64,000 nucleotides of DNA from JACDAN01 sp963721345 (GTDB taxonomy: Bacteria; Actinomycetota; Thermoleophilia; Gaiellales; Gaiellaceae), in NCBI GenBank assembly GCA_963721345.1, contig CAVRIT010000001.1, positions 1,240,001 to 1,304,000 on the forward strand, in the 5' to 3' direction. Both the position numbers and the translations under genes were made by a program. The notes beneath the pieces were generated by a model, which worked only from the letters and a program-made list of their open reading frames with translations, had not been told where the DNA came from and ran no database searches. Positions 1-8,079 of the stretch are shown here, one piece after another (the stretch's first letter is position 1; the number at the start of each line of letters is the position of its first letter).

Positions 1-475
1 TCGCGGCGCCCGCCGCCACGAACCGCGCAGCGAGGTCCTGCGCCAACACGCGGTCGATCTGCCGCGGCACTCGGGGCGGGAGCTCGCGGCGGTCCCGGCG
101 CGGGTAGTAGACGTCGACGTCGAGGCCGTTCTGGTGCGAGGCGTGGCCGATGCCGCCGTACCGCGCACCGAAGTCGCCGCCGCGTGGACGCGAGAGATCG
201 CCGACGAGGACGCGCGGCGCGCCGGGATGCGCCGCGGCGTACTCCTCGATCACGCGCGAGAGCATTCGAATCAACCGAGCGTTGCCGTATCGACGCCACT
301 CGCGGTTCGGCGAGCGCTTCCGGACCGGGTCCCAGGTGACGAAGTGCTCGCCCTTGGCTTCGAGCCGCACGCCGCCGGCGAGCGAGCCGTCCCACGGCAC
401 TCCCGCGGAGCGGGATTGCGCCTGGGCGCCTGTCAACGCCAGAGCAGCAGCGGCGATGATGATCCGTCCCGCCAT
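1..475 (-). CDS. Penicillin-insensitive murein endopeptidase-like (peptidase M74/MepA), 3' end beyond window
   Basis: Not a long single ORF call but clearly coding when read on the minus strand. ATG at 475 is followed by a signal peptide (MAGRIIIAAAALALTGAQAQ). About 100 residues in comes GDLSRPRGGDFGARYGG and then GHASHQNGLDVDVYYPRRD, which matches the zinc-binding motif of M74 peptidases (H-x(6)-D type, GHxSHQxGLDxD). These enzymes cut peptide cross-links in peptidoglycan outside the cytoplasmic membrane. The gene runs off the left edge, so only the first 158 codons are visible. Its 5' end overlaps the divergent mannosidase start at 456 by 20 nt, so one of the two starts may lie slightly further in. 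Confidence 0.8.
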   Translation of the reverse strand, partial: MAGRIIIAAAALALTGAQAQSRSAGVPWDGSLAGGVRLEAKGEHFVTWDPVRKRSPNREWRRYGNARLIRMLSRVIEEYAAAHPGAPRVLVGDLSRPRGGDFGARYGGIGHASHQNGLDVDVYYPRRDRRELPPRVPRQIDRVLAQDLAARFVAAGAA

Positions 476-3057
476 ACAGGAAGCTACGCACATCGACGCG
501 CCCAGGTCCCCCGTCCACCTCGTCCCGCACACGCACTGGGACCGCGAGTGGTACCTGCCGTTCCAGCGCTTCCGCCTGAAGCTCGTCCGGCTGGTCGACA
601 CCCTGCTCGACCTGATGGAAGAGGACGAGCGCTACCGCTTCACGCTCGACGGCCAGCTCGTCACGCTCGACGACTACCTCGAGGTGCGGCCCGAAGCGGC
701 GCCGCGCGTCCGCCGGCTCGTCGAGGAGGGACGGCTCGCGATCGGCCCCTGGCTCGTGCTGATGGACGAGTTCCTGATCTCCGGCGAGACGATCCTCCGC
801 AACCTCGAGTACGGACAGCGCCGCGCCGAGGAGTTCGGCGGCGCGATGCCCGTCGGCTACCTGCCGGACATGTTCGGCCATGTCGCGCAGATGCCCCAGC
901 TGCTGCGACTCGGCGGAATCGACCGCGCTGTCCTCTGGCGCGGCGTGCCCGCGGCGATCTCGACGCACGAGTTCGACTGGGAGGGACAGGACGGCTCGGT
1001 CGTCCGCGTGGAGTACCTCCCGTTCGGGTACGGCAACGGCGCGTACCTGCTCGACGTCCCCGGCCGGCTCGGCCGGCGGGTGGAGGAGCTTCGCGAGTCG
1101 CTGCGGCCGTTCTTCGCCGACGACCCGGTGCTCGCGATGTACGGCACCGACCACATGGAGCCGCTCGCCCGGCTCGCCGATCTGGTGGAGGAGAGCGGCG
1201 CCGCGGTGCAGCTCTCGACCCTGCCGGACTACCTCGACGGCGCCGGCCGGCGCGACCTGCCGCACTGGCGGGGCGAGCTGCGCTCCAGCGCCCGCGCCAA
1301 CATGCTGATGGGGACGCTGTCTGCGCGACTCGACCTGAAGGCGGCGATGGCGCGCGCCGAGCGCGCGCTGACCCGTTACGCCGAGCCGTTCCAGGCGCTG
1401 TACGGGACGGCGTGGCCCGAGCGGCTGCTCGAGCTCGCGTGGCGCCGGGTGATCGAATGCTCGGCGCACGACTCGATCTGCGGCTGCTCGGTCGACGAGG
1501 TCTCGGCGCAGGTGCTCGTCCGCTGCGCGGAGGCCGAGCAGATCGCGATGGGGCTCGCCGAGGACGCGGCGCGCGAGGCGGCACGTCGCGCCCCGCTCGG
1601 CACCTTTGTCGCGTTCAACCCCTCCCCGCGAGAGCGCACAGGACTCGTGGAGCTCGAGCTGGCAGTCCCGGACGAGTGGGACGAGGTCGTGCTTGACGTC
1701 GACGGGCGGCTCGTCGCGACGCAGGAGGTCCACCGCAACGAGCCGCTCGTCCATAGCGAAACGGTTCGCGGCTCCCAGGTCTCCGAGTGGCTCGACCGCC
1801 GCATCTTCGGACGGCGGATCTTCGACCGGCGCCTGAACGGGCTCGTCCTGGAGGACCTCCGCGCGACCCTCGAGGTGGACGACGAGGACCGGCCGATCTG
1901 GCTGGACGTCGAGGAGCTGAAGCGCGAGTTGCGGGCCGCGACGGCCGGCGACGAGCGGGAGTGGGAGGTTCGGATCGTGGCGCAGCCGCGGCGCACCGTC
2001 GTGGCGCAGGTTCCCGCGCCGCCGCTCGGCTGGGTCGCCGTCGAGGCGATGGCCGGCACGGCAGAGCTCGACCATCCGGTCAGCGGCGACGGGCGACGGC
2101 TCGAGAACGGGCTCGTCTCCGTCGAGGTGGACGAGGACGGAACCTTCGCGCTCAACGGTGTTTCCGGAGTCGGCCGGCTCGTGGACGGCGGCGACGAGGG
2201 AGACAGCTACAACTACGCGCCGCCCGTCGAGGATCACGTGGTCGAGCGGCCGGACGAGGTGCGCGTGGAGGCGTCAGCGCTCGGGCCGGTGCGCGGCGAG
2301 CTCCGGATCGCCCGGTCGTATCGCTGGTCGCGCGACGAGGTTCCGGTCGAGGTCGCGACGAGCGTGGAGCTCCGGGCCGGCGAGCCGTTCTGCCGCGTGC
2401 AGGTCTCGTTCGACAACCCGTGCAGCGATCACCGGCTGCGCTTTCACGTTCCGCTCGCACGCGAGGCGAGCTTGTCGTTCGCGGAGGGGCAGTTCGCCGT
2501 CGTCGAGCGCGGCCTGGCCGCCGAGAGCGGCATCGGCGAGGTTGCGCTGCCGACGTTTCCCGGCCTACGGCTTCGTCGACGCCGGCGGGACCGCGGTCCT
2601 CCTGGAGCATCCGGTGGAGTACGAGCTCGTCGAGGGGCGCGAGCTCGCACTCACCGTCCTGCGGGCGACGGGGTTGATCAGCCGCAGCGCCCACCGCTAC
2701 CGCGAAGTGCCGGCCGGTCCCGAGATCCCGATCCCCGACGGCCAGTGCCGGAAGCCGTGGAGCGTTGGCTTCGCGCTCATGCCGCATTCCGGCGCCTGGC
2801 ACGAGGACGGCCTGCTGGCGGCGCTGGACCGCTACCTCCACCCGTTCGTCGTCGTCCCGGGCCAGGCGCTCGACGGACCGCGACGCGCAAACGGCCCGGA
2901 GCTCAGCGGGGAGGGTGTCGTCCTCTCAGCCCTTCGTCGGGAGGGCCGCCGCCTGCAGGCGACACTGGCGTGCGAGCATCCCTCGCCGGTGCAGGCGAGA
3001 TTCGGGGAGGCCGAGCTGGACCTCCGCGCGTGGGAGGTTCGTCGGGTCGAGCTCTAG
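456..3057 (+). CDS. Glycoside hydrolase family 38 alpha-mannosidase (frameshifted near residue 702)
   Basis: The N-terminus carries the zinc motif PHTHWDREWY (residues 24-33). GYLPDMFGH follows with the expected catalytic nucleophile Asp138, and a HME motif comes later. This is the GH38 retaining alpha-mannosidase signature, for hydrolysis of alpha-mannosides. ATG 456 or 459 is the first start that leaves the family's normal N-terminus; the frame is open further upstream but antisense to the M74 gene. The frame breaks in the CCC run at 2559-2561: removing one base joins the upstream part to YGFVDAGGTAVLLEHPVEYE and the normal C-terminus ending at 3057. The corrected length of about 867 aa is normal for the family. 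It ends 4 nt into the convergent PhzF gene. No signal peptide is seen, so it is probably cytoplasmic. Confidence 0.88.
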
Positions 3058-3902
3058 AGGGTGAACTCGCCGCGGGCGACGACGACCGCCGAGCCGCCCA
3101 CTTCCACAGCGGTGACCTCGTCGCGCGAGCCCTCGGCGCGGGCGTACAGCTTGGACGGCCGGCCGATCTCGGCGCCCTGTGAGATCTCGATCTCGTCGCC
3201 GAACTCGATCCGGCCGTGGCGGGCCAGGTGGACAGCGAGCGGCCCGGCCGCCGATCCCGTCGCGGGGTCCTCCGGAATGCCGGCCGCCGGCCAGAACATC
3301 CGGTTCGTCCAGCGACGTCCTTCGCCACCGAAGACGTTGATCCCGAGGACGGGCGGGAGCTCGCCGAGTCGGCCGAGGTCGGGCTTTAGAGCTGCGACGG
3401 CATCCACCGACGGGAGCCCGACGTACACGTGGCGCATCCCGTTGTCGTACAACTCGACGGGGAGCTCCGACCGTTCGACGCCGAGAACGGCAAGCAGCTC
3501 CTGCTCGCCGTCGTAGGGCTCGACGGCGGGGAGAGGCTGCGCCATCCGCCCGAAGACGATCCGGCCGCTCTCATCCCGGTCGAGCGTCAGCGGGACGGTC
3601 CCGGCTCCCGTCTCGAGCCGGATCACGCCGAGCTGGAGCGGCGCCGCCAGAACGAACGCCGTCCCGAGTGTCGGGTGGCCGGCGAACGGGAGCTCGGAGG
3701 ACGGCGTGAAGATCCGGATCTTCGCGTGGCCGTCGCTTTCGGCCCGGTAGACGAACACGGTCTCGGAGAAGTTGATCTCCCTCGCAAGCGGCTGAAGGAG
3801 CTCCTCCGGGAGCTCCCGAGCGTCGGTGAAGACCGCAACCTGGTTCCCGGCAAGCGGCGTGTCGGTGAAGACATCGGCGACGACGTAGCGGAAGCCGGCC
3901 AT
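3054..3902 (-). CDS. PhzF family isomerase/epimerase-like protein
   Basis: A 282-aa protein with the two-lobed diaminopimelate epimerase-like fold of PhzF. Family marks are an early Asp-Val-Phe (VVADVFTDTPLAGNQVAVF), the catalytic-Glu segment INFSETVFVY (about residues 43-52), GHPTLGTAFVLA, and DPATGSAAGPLAVHL near the end. PhzF itself isomerises a phenazine precursor, but most family members, probably this one included, have unknown substrates; no phenazine genes are nearby. ATG 3902 gives the standard N-terminus. The stop overlaps the mannosidase stop tail to tail by 4 nt. Confidence 0.88.
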   Translation of the reverse strand: MAGFRYVVADVFTDTPLAGNQVAVFTDARELPEELLQPLAREINFSETVFVYRAESDGHAKIRIFTPSSELPFAGHPTLGTAFVLAAPLQLGVIRLETGAGTVPLTLDRDESGRIVFGRMAQPLPAVEPYDGEQELLAVLGVERSELPVELYDNGMRHVYVGLPSVDAVAALKPDLGRLGELPPVLGINVFGGEGRRWTNRMFWPAAGIPEDPATGSAAGPLAVHLARHGRIEFGDEIEISQGAEIGRPSKLYARAEGSRDEVTAVEVGGSAVVVARGEFTL

Positions 3903-3955
3903 CGCCCGACTCTAGCGACGGGAACCGGCGTTCCCCCAGCGGTGTACCACGGCAC

Positions 3956-4990
3956 TTGCGCCTCGTCCTCTACGCCGTCCTGGCCCTTGCCGTCACAACA
4001 GCCGCGCCCTCTGGGGCGCCGAAGCTGATCTCGAGCGGTCCCGCGCAGGTCGGCGCTCGCTGGACCGGCGTCCTGGCGGCGCCCGGCCGCCCGCGCGTCA
4101 CCGCGCGGCTCGGCGCCTCGCGCACCACCGTTGCCGTCGCTCGCCTGAGCCGCGGTCGCTTCCGCCTCCGTGCGGTGTTCAGCGCCCCAGGAAGGTGGCT
4201 GCTGATCGCCGACGGAAAGCGGGCCGGGGCGGTACTCGTCCGAGCCCGGCCGGCGCGGCTGACGAACGCCGCGGACATCGCCGTGGAACCAAGCGGCGCG
4301 TTGCTCGTCGCCGACCTGTCGAATCGGGTCTTCCGCCAGGCCGGCGAGCGCCTGACACTCGTCGCGGGAAACGGCCGCGACGGGCGCACGGGAGACGGCG
4401 GGCCCGCGGTTCGCGCGGCGATCGGGTTCCCCGTCGAGGTGGCGCTGGATCCCACGGGTGGGTTCGGGATCGTGCACGGCGAGCGCTGGATCCGGCACGT
4501 CGATCCGCGCGGAACGATTCGCACCGTCGCGGAGTTCGTGCGCCCGACGGCCCTCGCCTACGACTCCGCCGGCAACCTCTGGGTCTCAGAGATCGACGGC
4601 CGCGTTCACCGTCGAGACCGAAGCACCGGCGCGCTCACGACGTACTCCGGCTTCCACCAGCCTCACGGGCTGGACGTCGCGGCGGACGGGACGGTCTACG
4701 TTTGCGACACGTTCAACAACCGCGTGCAGAGGATCACGCCGGACGGACAGGTCACGACACTCGCAGGAGGGCTCAACCTCCCGGTCGACCTCGACATCGG
4801 ACCGGAGGGAGACGTCTACGTCGCGGACTTCAACGGGAACCGCGTCCTGCGGATCACCCCGGCGGGCACCGTGTCCGTCGTCGCGACCGGCGTTGCCGGT
4901 ACGAACTCTGTGGCCGTCGGCGCGGACAGGGCGATCTACGTCACGCAGCGCGGCCTGGCGAGGGTCAGGCGCATCCCGCCCGGCGGCTAG
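3956..4990 (+). CDS. Secreted NHL-repeat beta-propeller protein
   Basis: A 344-aa protein starting at TTG 3956 (no better start in frame) with a short hydrophobic signal segment (RLVLYAVLALAVTTAAPSGA). At least four NHL-type blades follow, for example ADIAVEPSGALLVADLSNRV, GLDVAADGTVYVCDTFNNRV and DLDIGPEGDVYVADFNGNRV. The pattern is that of extracytoplasmic six-bladed propellers used as binding scaffolds or lactonase-like enzymes. No catalytic metal-site residues can be assigned, so the ligand is unknown. It sits between the divergent PhzF gene (54 nt upstream) and a small acidic protein on the other strand. Confidence 0.8.
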   Translation: MRLVLYAVLALAVTTAAPSGAPKLISSGPAQVGARWTGVLAAPGRPRVTARLGASRTTVAVARLSRGRFRLRAVFSAPGRWLLIADGKRAGAVLVRARPARLTNAADIAVEPSGALLVADLSNRVFRQAGERLTLVAGNGRDGRTGDGGPAVRAAIGFPVEVALDPTGGFGIVHGERWIRHVDPRGTIRTVAEFVRPTALAYDSAGNLWVSEIDGRVHRRDRSTGALTTYSGFHQPHGLDVAADGTVYVCDTFNNRVQRITPDGQVTTLAGGLNLPVDLDIGPEGDVYVADFNGNRVLRITPAGTVSVVATGVAGTNSVAVGADRAIYVTQRGLARVRRIPPGG

Positions 4991-4996
4991 AGGCCT

Positions 4997-5323
4997 CTAG
5001 GTCTCGGAAGACGCCGAGTCGCGGTTCTCGAAGCGCTCGTTGCGGTCCTCGGACGCCACGTCCTCCTCGGCGGACCCGGCGGCGGCCGCATCCGTGGCCG
5101 GAAGCGCGTCGAATCCCGGGACGAAGTCCATGGCAGGTCCCGGCGAGATCAGCGACATCGCCTCGCGGGCCGGAAGGACAGCTGCCTCGGCCTCGGGCTC
5201 GTCGTCGCGCTCGTGCTCGTCTTCCCCCACGCTTCTGTCATTCCCGCGCCAACCGCAGCTCACACCTGACGTCCTACCCAGCGACGCTTCGGTGCGGTCC
5301 ATAGGCGCGGGCTGACCCCCCAT
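4997..5323 (-). CDS. Small acidic protein, function unknown
   Basis: A 108-aa ORF read convergently to the NHL gene. The middle and C-terminus are strongly acidic and low in hydrophobic residues, with one apparently ordered segment, VLPAREAMSLISPGPAMDF (about residues 48-66), flanked by Asp/Glu-rich disordered-looking sequence. The minus-strand reading is favoured because the opposite-strand ORF (5040-5315) is just a Ser/Ala-rich shadow. The ATG at 5323 may not be the true start; another Met lies at residue 8. No known family is recognised. Confidence 0.5.
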   Translation of the reverse strand: MGGQPAPMDRTEASLGRTSGVSCGWRGNDRSVGEDEHERDDEPEAEAAVLPAREAMSLISPGPAMDFVPGFDALPATDAAAAGSAEEDVASEDRNERFENRDSASSET

Positions 5324-5394
5324 ACGCGCCGGGCCGGGCGCGACTCGGCACGCCGCCCGGCTGGACCGCGCCGAACGACGTAGCGTTCTCCCCG

Positions 5395-6246
5395 ATGAAC
5401 GCGGTGGAGGTCACAGGGCTCCGAAAGTCGTACGACGGCGTCGAAGCTGTCCGCGGGATCGACTTCGAGTTCCGCGAGGGCGAGGTCTTCGGCCTGCTCG
5501 GCCCGAACGGCGCCGGGAAGACGACGACTGTGGAGATCCTCGTCGGCTATCGCCGGCGGGACGCGGGCGAGGTGCGCGTCCTCGGCGTGGATCCCGAGCG
5601 CGCCGACCAACACTGGCGCGGCCGGATCGGGGTCGTGCCGCAGAGCGGCGAGCTCTTTCCCACGATGACGGTGCGCGAGCACCTCGCGCTCTTCGCCGGC
5701 TACTACGAGCACCCGCGGCCCGTGGAGGAGGTCTTGAAGCTCGTCGGACTCGAGGAGAAGGCGAACGCGAAGAGCCGCACGCTGTCCGGCGGCCAGAAGC
5801 GGCGACTCGACTTCGGCGTGGCGCTCGTCGGCGATCCGGAGCTGCTCTTCCTCGACGAGCCGACGACCGGCTTCGATCCCTCGGCGCGACGCGCCGCGTG
5901 GGAGACGATCCGCTCGCTGCGCTCGCTCGGCAAGACGATCCTGCTGACCACGCACTACATCGAGGAGGCGCACCGTCTGGCCGATCGGGTCGCGGTGCTC
6001 CGCAGCGGCCAGATCGTCGCGTCCGGAACACCCGCCGAGCTGATCGCCCAGGCACCCGCGACCGTCATCCGCTACCGGTACGACGGCCAGGAGGTCGTGA
6101 CCGAGACAGAGGATCCCGTCCGGGAGCTGTACGAGCTGACCCACCGCGCGCTCCAAGACGGCCTGAAGCTCGAGGCGCTCGAGGTACACCGCCCGACGCT
6201 CGAAGATGTCTACCTGTCGCTGACCGAAGGAGAGCAGCCGGAGTGA
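5395..6246 (+). CDS. ABC-2 type exporter ATP-binding protein (DrrA/CcmA-like)
   Basis: A 283-aa ATPase with Walker A GPNGAGKTTT (about residues 39-48), Q-loop region IGVVPQSGELFP, signature LSGGQKRRLDF, Walker B LLFLDEPTTGFDP and switch His in LLTTHYIEEAHRLADR. The C-terminal tail beyond residue 215 (YLSLTEGEQPE end) is typical of DrrA-type drug or lipid exporter ATPases. Its stop overlaps the GTG start of the permease gene (GTGA), so the two form an operon and a transporter; substrate not predictable. ATG 5395 is preceded by a 71-nt gap likely holding the promoter. Confidence 0.93.
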   Translation: MNAVEVTGLRKSYDGVEAVRGIDFEFREGEVFGLLGPNGAGKTTTVEILVGYRRRDAGEVRVLGVDPERADQHWRGRIGVVPQSGELFPTMTVREHLALFAGYYEHPRPVEEVLKLVGLEEKANAKSRTLSGGQKRRLDFGVALVGDPELLFLDEPTTGFDPSARRAAWETIRSLRSLGKTILLTTHYIEEAHRLADRVAVLRSGQIVASGTPAELIAQAPATVIRYRYDGQEVVTETEDPVRELYELTHRALQDGLKLEALEVHRPTLEDVYLSLTEGEQPE

Positions 6247-6992
6247 GGCTCCTCGTGCATCAGTTCCGGGCGGAGCAGCGGCTCTTCTGGCGGAGCCCCG
6301 AGCTCGCGTTCTTCACCTTCCTGCTGCCGATCCTCTTCTTCCTGCTGCTCGGGTCGGCCTACGGCGACAACGAGATCGACGGCGTCAGCGGCTACCAGTA
6401 CCTCCTGGCGGGGATGATCGGGTACGGCGCCGCCGCGACGACTTTCGCGGGGCTGGCGCTGATCCTCGTGATCCGTCGCGAGTCGGGCGTGCTCAAGCGC
6501 CTCCGCGCAACGCCGCTGCCGCCCGCGACCTACGTCGCCGCCGTGCTCGTCTCGATCATCCTCGTCTTCGTCGCCGAGGCGGCGATCCTGATCGCGATCG
6601 GACGCTTCGGCTTCGACGTGCCGCTCGCCCACTCCCTTCCCTCACTCGTCGTGGTCATCCTCCTCGGGGCGGGGTCGTTCGCCGCCCTCGGCATCGGCCT
6701 GACCGCGCTCATCCGCAGCGCGGAGGGCTCCTCCGCGGTGGTCAACGCGCTCTACCTGCCGCTGTCGTTCATCTCCGGGGCCTTCTTCTCGGAGGACAGC
6801 TTCCCGGAGTTCCTCCAGACGCTGGCTGCGCTGCTCCCGCTCAGCCACCTGATCGAACTGGCACGAGACGTGATGGTGCGGGGCGACACCGTCCTGGAGC
6901 ACCTCGACCACGTCGCTGTCATCGCGATCTGGGGCATTGTTGGGCTCGTCGTCGCCATCCGCGGATTCCGCTGGGAGCCGCGCGAGCGTTAG
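6243..6992 (+). CDS. ABC-2 type transporter permease
   Basis: GTG 6243 overlaps the ATPase stop (GTGA), giving a 249-aa membrane protein. Six hydrophobic segments are visible: LAFFTFLLPILFFLLLGSAY, an Ala/Gly-rich second, VAAVLVSIILVFVAEAAILI, SLVVVILLGAGSFAALGIGL, a re-entrant LYLPLSFISGAFF and a final segment near the end. The layout and the FISGAFFSEDSFPEFLQ stretch before the last helices are typical of ABC-2 permeases of the DrrB/YadH kind. It is the membrane partner of the ATPase just upstream. Confidence 0.9.
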   Translation: MRLLVHQFRAEQRLFWRSPELAFFTFLLPILFFLLLGSAYGDNEIDGVSGYQYLLAGMIGYGAAATTFAGLALILVIRRESGVLKRLRATPLPPATYVAAVLVSIILVFVAEAAILIAIGRFGFDVPLAHSLPSLVVVILLGAGSFAALGIGLTALIRSAEGSSAVVNALYLPLSFISGAFFSEDSFPEFLQTLAALLPLSHLIELARDVMVRGDTVLEHLDHVAVIAIWGIVGLVVAIRGFRWEPRER

Positions 6993-7031
6993 GCGGTTAG
7001 ACGTTTAGCGTTGTGGGTACTAAACGGCGGC

Positions 7032-7391
7032 ATGAGAGCTGACCTGGACACCCTCGCGTTCGCCGTGCACGAGCAGCATCCGCCTGCCCTCGAGGTGCGG
7101 GTGAACTTCGGCATGTTCGCGGGACGCGAGGCCACGCCCGCCGAGATCGACGACTTAGCATCGCAGCTCCTGGAGAAGATCGGATCGGTCTCCATCGTCT
7201 CGGAAGAGCGGCACGAGATCGACGCACACTCCGAGGCGTCGGTCCATCAGGTGCGGATCGAGATCGGCGCCGAGTCGCTGCCGGAAGATCGCACCCGGCG
7301 CGAGGAGTTCGCGGGACGCCTGATCGAGACCGCGGAACGCTGGGCCGGCGCCTGCATCGCCGAGCGCCACGCCGAAGTCAGCGAGCAGTAG
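7032..7391 (+). CDS. Conserved hypothetical protein (soluble, about 119 aa)
   Basis: Begins at ATG 7032 (GTG 7011 in frame is an alternative). The product is a small soluble mixed alpha/beta protein with many acidic residues and no signal peptide, membrane segment or recognisable catalytic motif. It follows the ABC exporter by 39 nt and converges with the SRPBCC gene, whose stop overlaps it by 14 nt. Function not assignable from sequence. Confidence 0.65.
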   Translation: MRADLDTLAFAVHEQHPPALEVRVNFGMFAGREATPAEIDDLASQLLEKIGSVSIVSEERHEIDAHSEASVHQVRIEIGAESLPEDRTRREEFAGRLIETAERWAGACIAERHAEVSEQ

Positions 7392-7824
7392 CCCTCCTCT
7401 CGAGGTCGTCGGCGAGCCGGCCGAGCGCCCGCTCCGCCTGGTGCGTCGCCACGGGACCCAACGCCTGATTCCCCAGGCCGCTGAAGAGACCGGCCGCGTC
7501 GACTTCCGCCTGCCAGCGCATCTGCGTGCCGTCGCCGTCGGGCTCGAGGTCGAACGCACTGTCGACCGACACACGACCCCCGAGACTCTTCCCCCAGGCG
7601 CGCAGCCGGGCGTGCTCCGGAGGCCGGGAATCGTCCAGGCGCACCGAGAACCTCACCCGGAAGCCGCCGGGAAGCGGCGGCCGCACGACGACGCTCCACT
7701 CGTCGCCGTTCGCGTCGATCAGCTCGATCGCCGAGAAGGCGGACGCGATCTGCTCGGGGTCCGTCAGCGCCGCATAGACGTCCTCCGGCGGAGCTGCGAA
7801 GTGCTGCTCGCCTTCGATCTGCAC
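7378..7824 (-). CDS. SRPBCC/CoxG-like lipid-binding fold protein
   Basis: A 148-aa protein opening with MQIEGEQHFAAPPEDVYAAL and TDPEQIASAF, the START/Bet v1-like opening shared by CoxG (CO dehydrogenase subunit G) and related SRPBCC proteins. The C-terminal helix (VATHQAERALGRLADDLERR) matches the long alpha-3 helix of the fold. Such proteins have a hydrophobic cavity for lipids or cofactors. No CO dehydrogenase genes are nearby, so a role in that complex is not supported here. Confidence 0.78.
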   Translation of the reverse strand: MQIEGEQHFAAPPEDVYAALTDPEQIASAFSAIELIDANGDEWSVVVRPPLPGGFRVRFSVRLDDSRPPEHARLRAWGKSLGGRVSVDSAFDLEPDGDGTQMRWQAEVDAAGLFSGLGNQALGPVATHQAERALGRLADDLERRATAR

Positions 7825-7910
7825 GTGAGAAAGCTAGTGCACGGTTAGCGCTGACCCTAGGGAAGCCGGGCAGGTAGACCTCACGGGAGGCAGCGCTACT
7901 CTCCCGGCTA

Positions 7911-7982
7911 GCCCCCGTAGCTCAGTGGATAGAGCAGCGGTTTCCTAAACCGCGTGCGCAAGTTCGATTCTTGCCGGGGGCA
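7911..7982 (+). tRNA. tRNA-Arg (anticodon CCU)
   Basis: Full cloverleaf by eye: acceptor 7911-7917 (GCCCCCG) pairs with CGGGGGC at 7975-7981, discriminator A at 7982. The D stem is GCTC/GAGC; the anticodon stem GCGGT/ACCGC encloses the loop TTCCTAA (anticodon CCT). The T arm is GCAAG-TTCGATT-CTTGC. CCA is not encoded. It decodes AGG, a rare codon in GC-rich genomes. It lies alone in a 255-nt gap between convergent-facing genes. Confidence 0.96.
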
Positions 7983-8079
7983 TGCCCGCGTTGCTGGGCC
8001 AGATCTACCGAGGTCGAGGCGTATGCGCGTCCGTCTTCGCAGGAGGCGGGAGGGCCGCAGAACTCCGAGCCTCTACGAG

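Noticed and set aside
150..455. N-terminal extension of the mannosidase
   Set aside because: It runs antisense to the signal peptide and catalytic region of the M74 endopeptidase and has no mannosidase-like sequence.
5040..5315. Plus-strand 91-codon ORF opposite the small acidic protein
   Set aside because: Ser/Ala-rich shadow typical of the complement of GC-rich acidic coding sequence; no recognisable motif.
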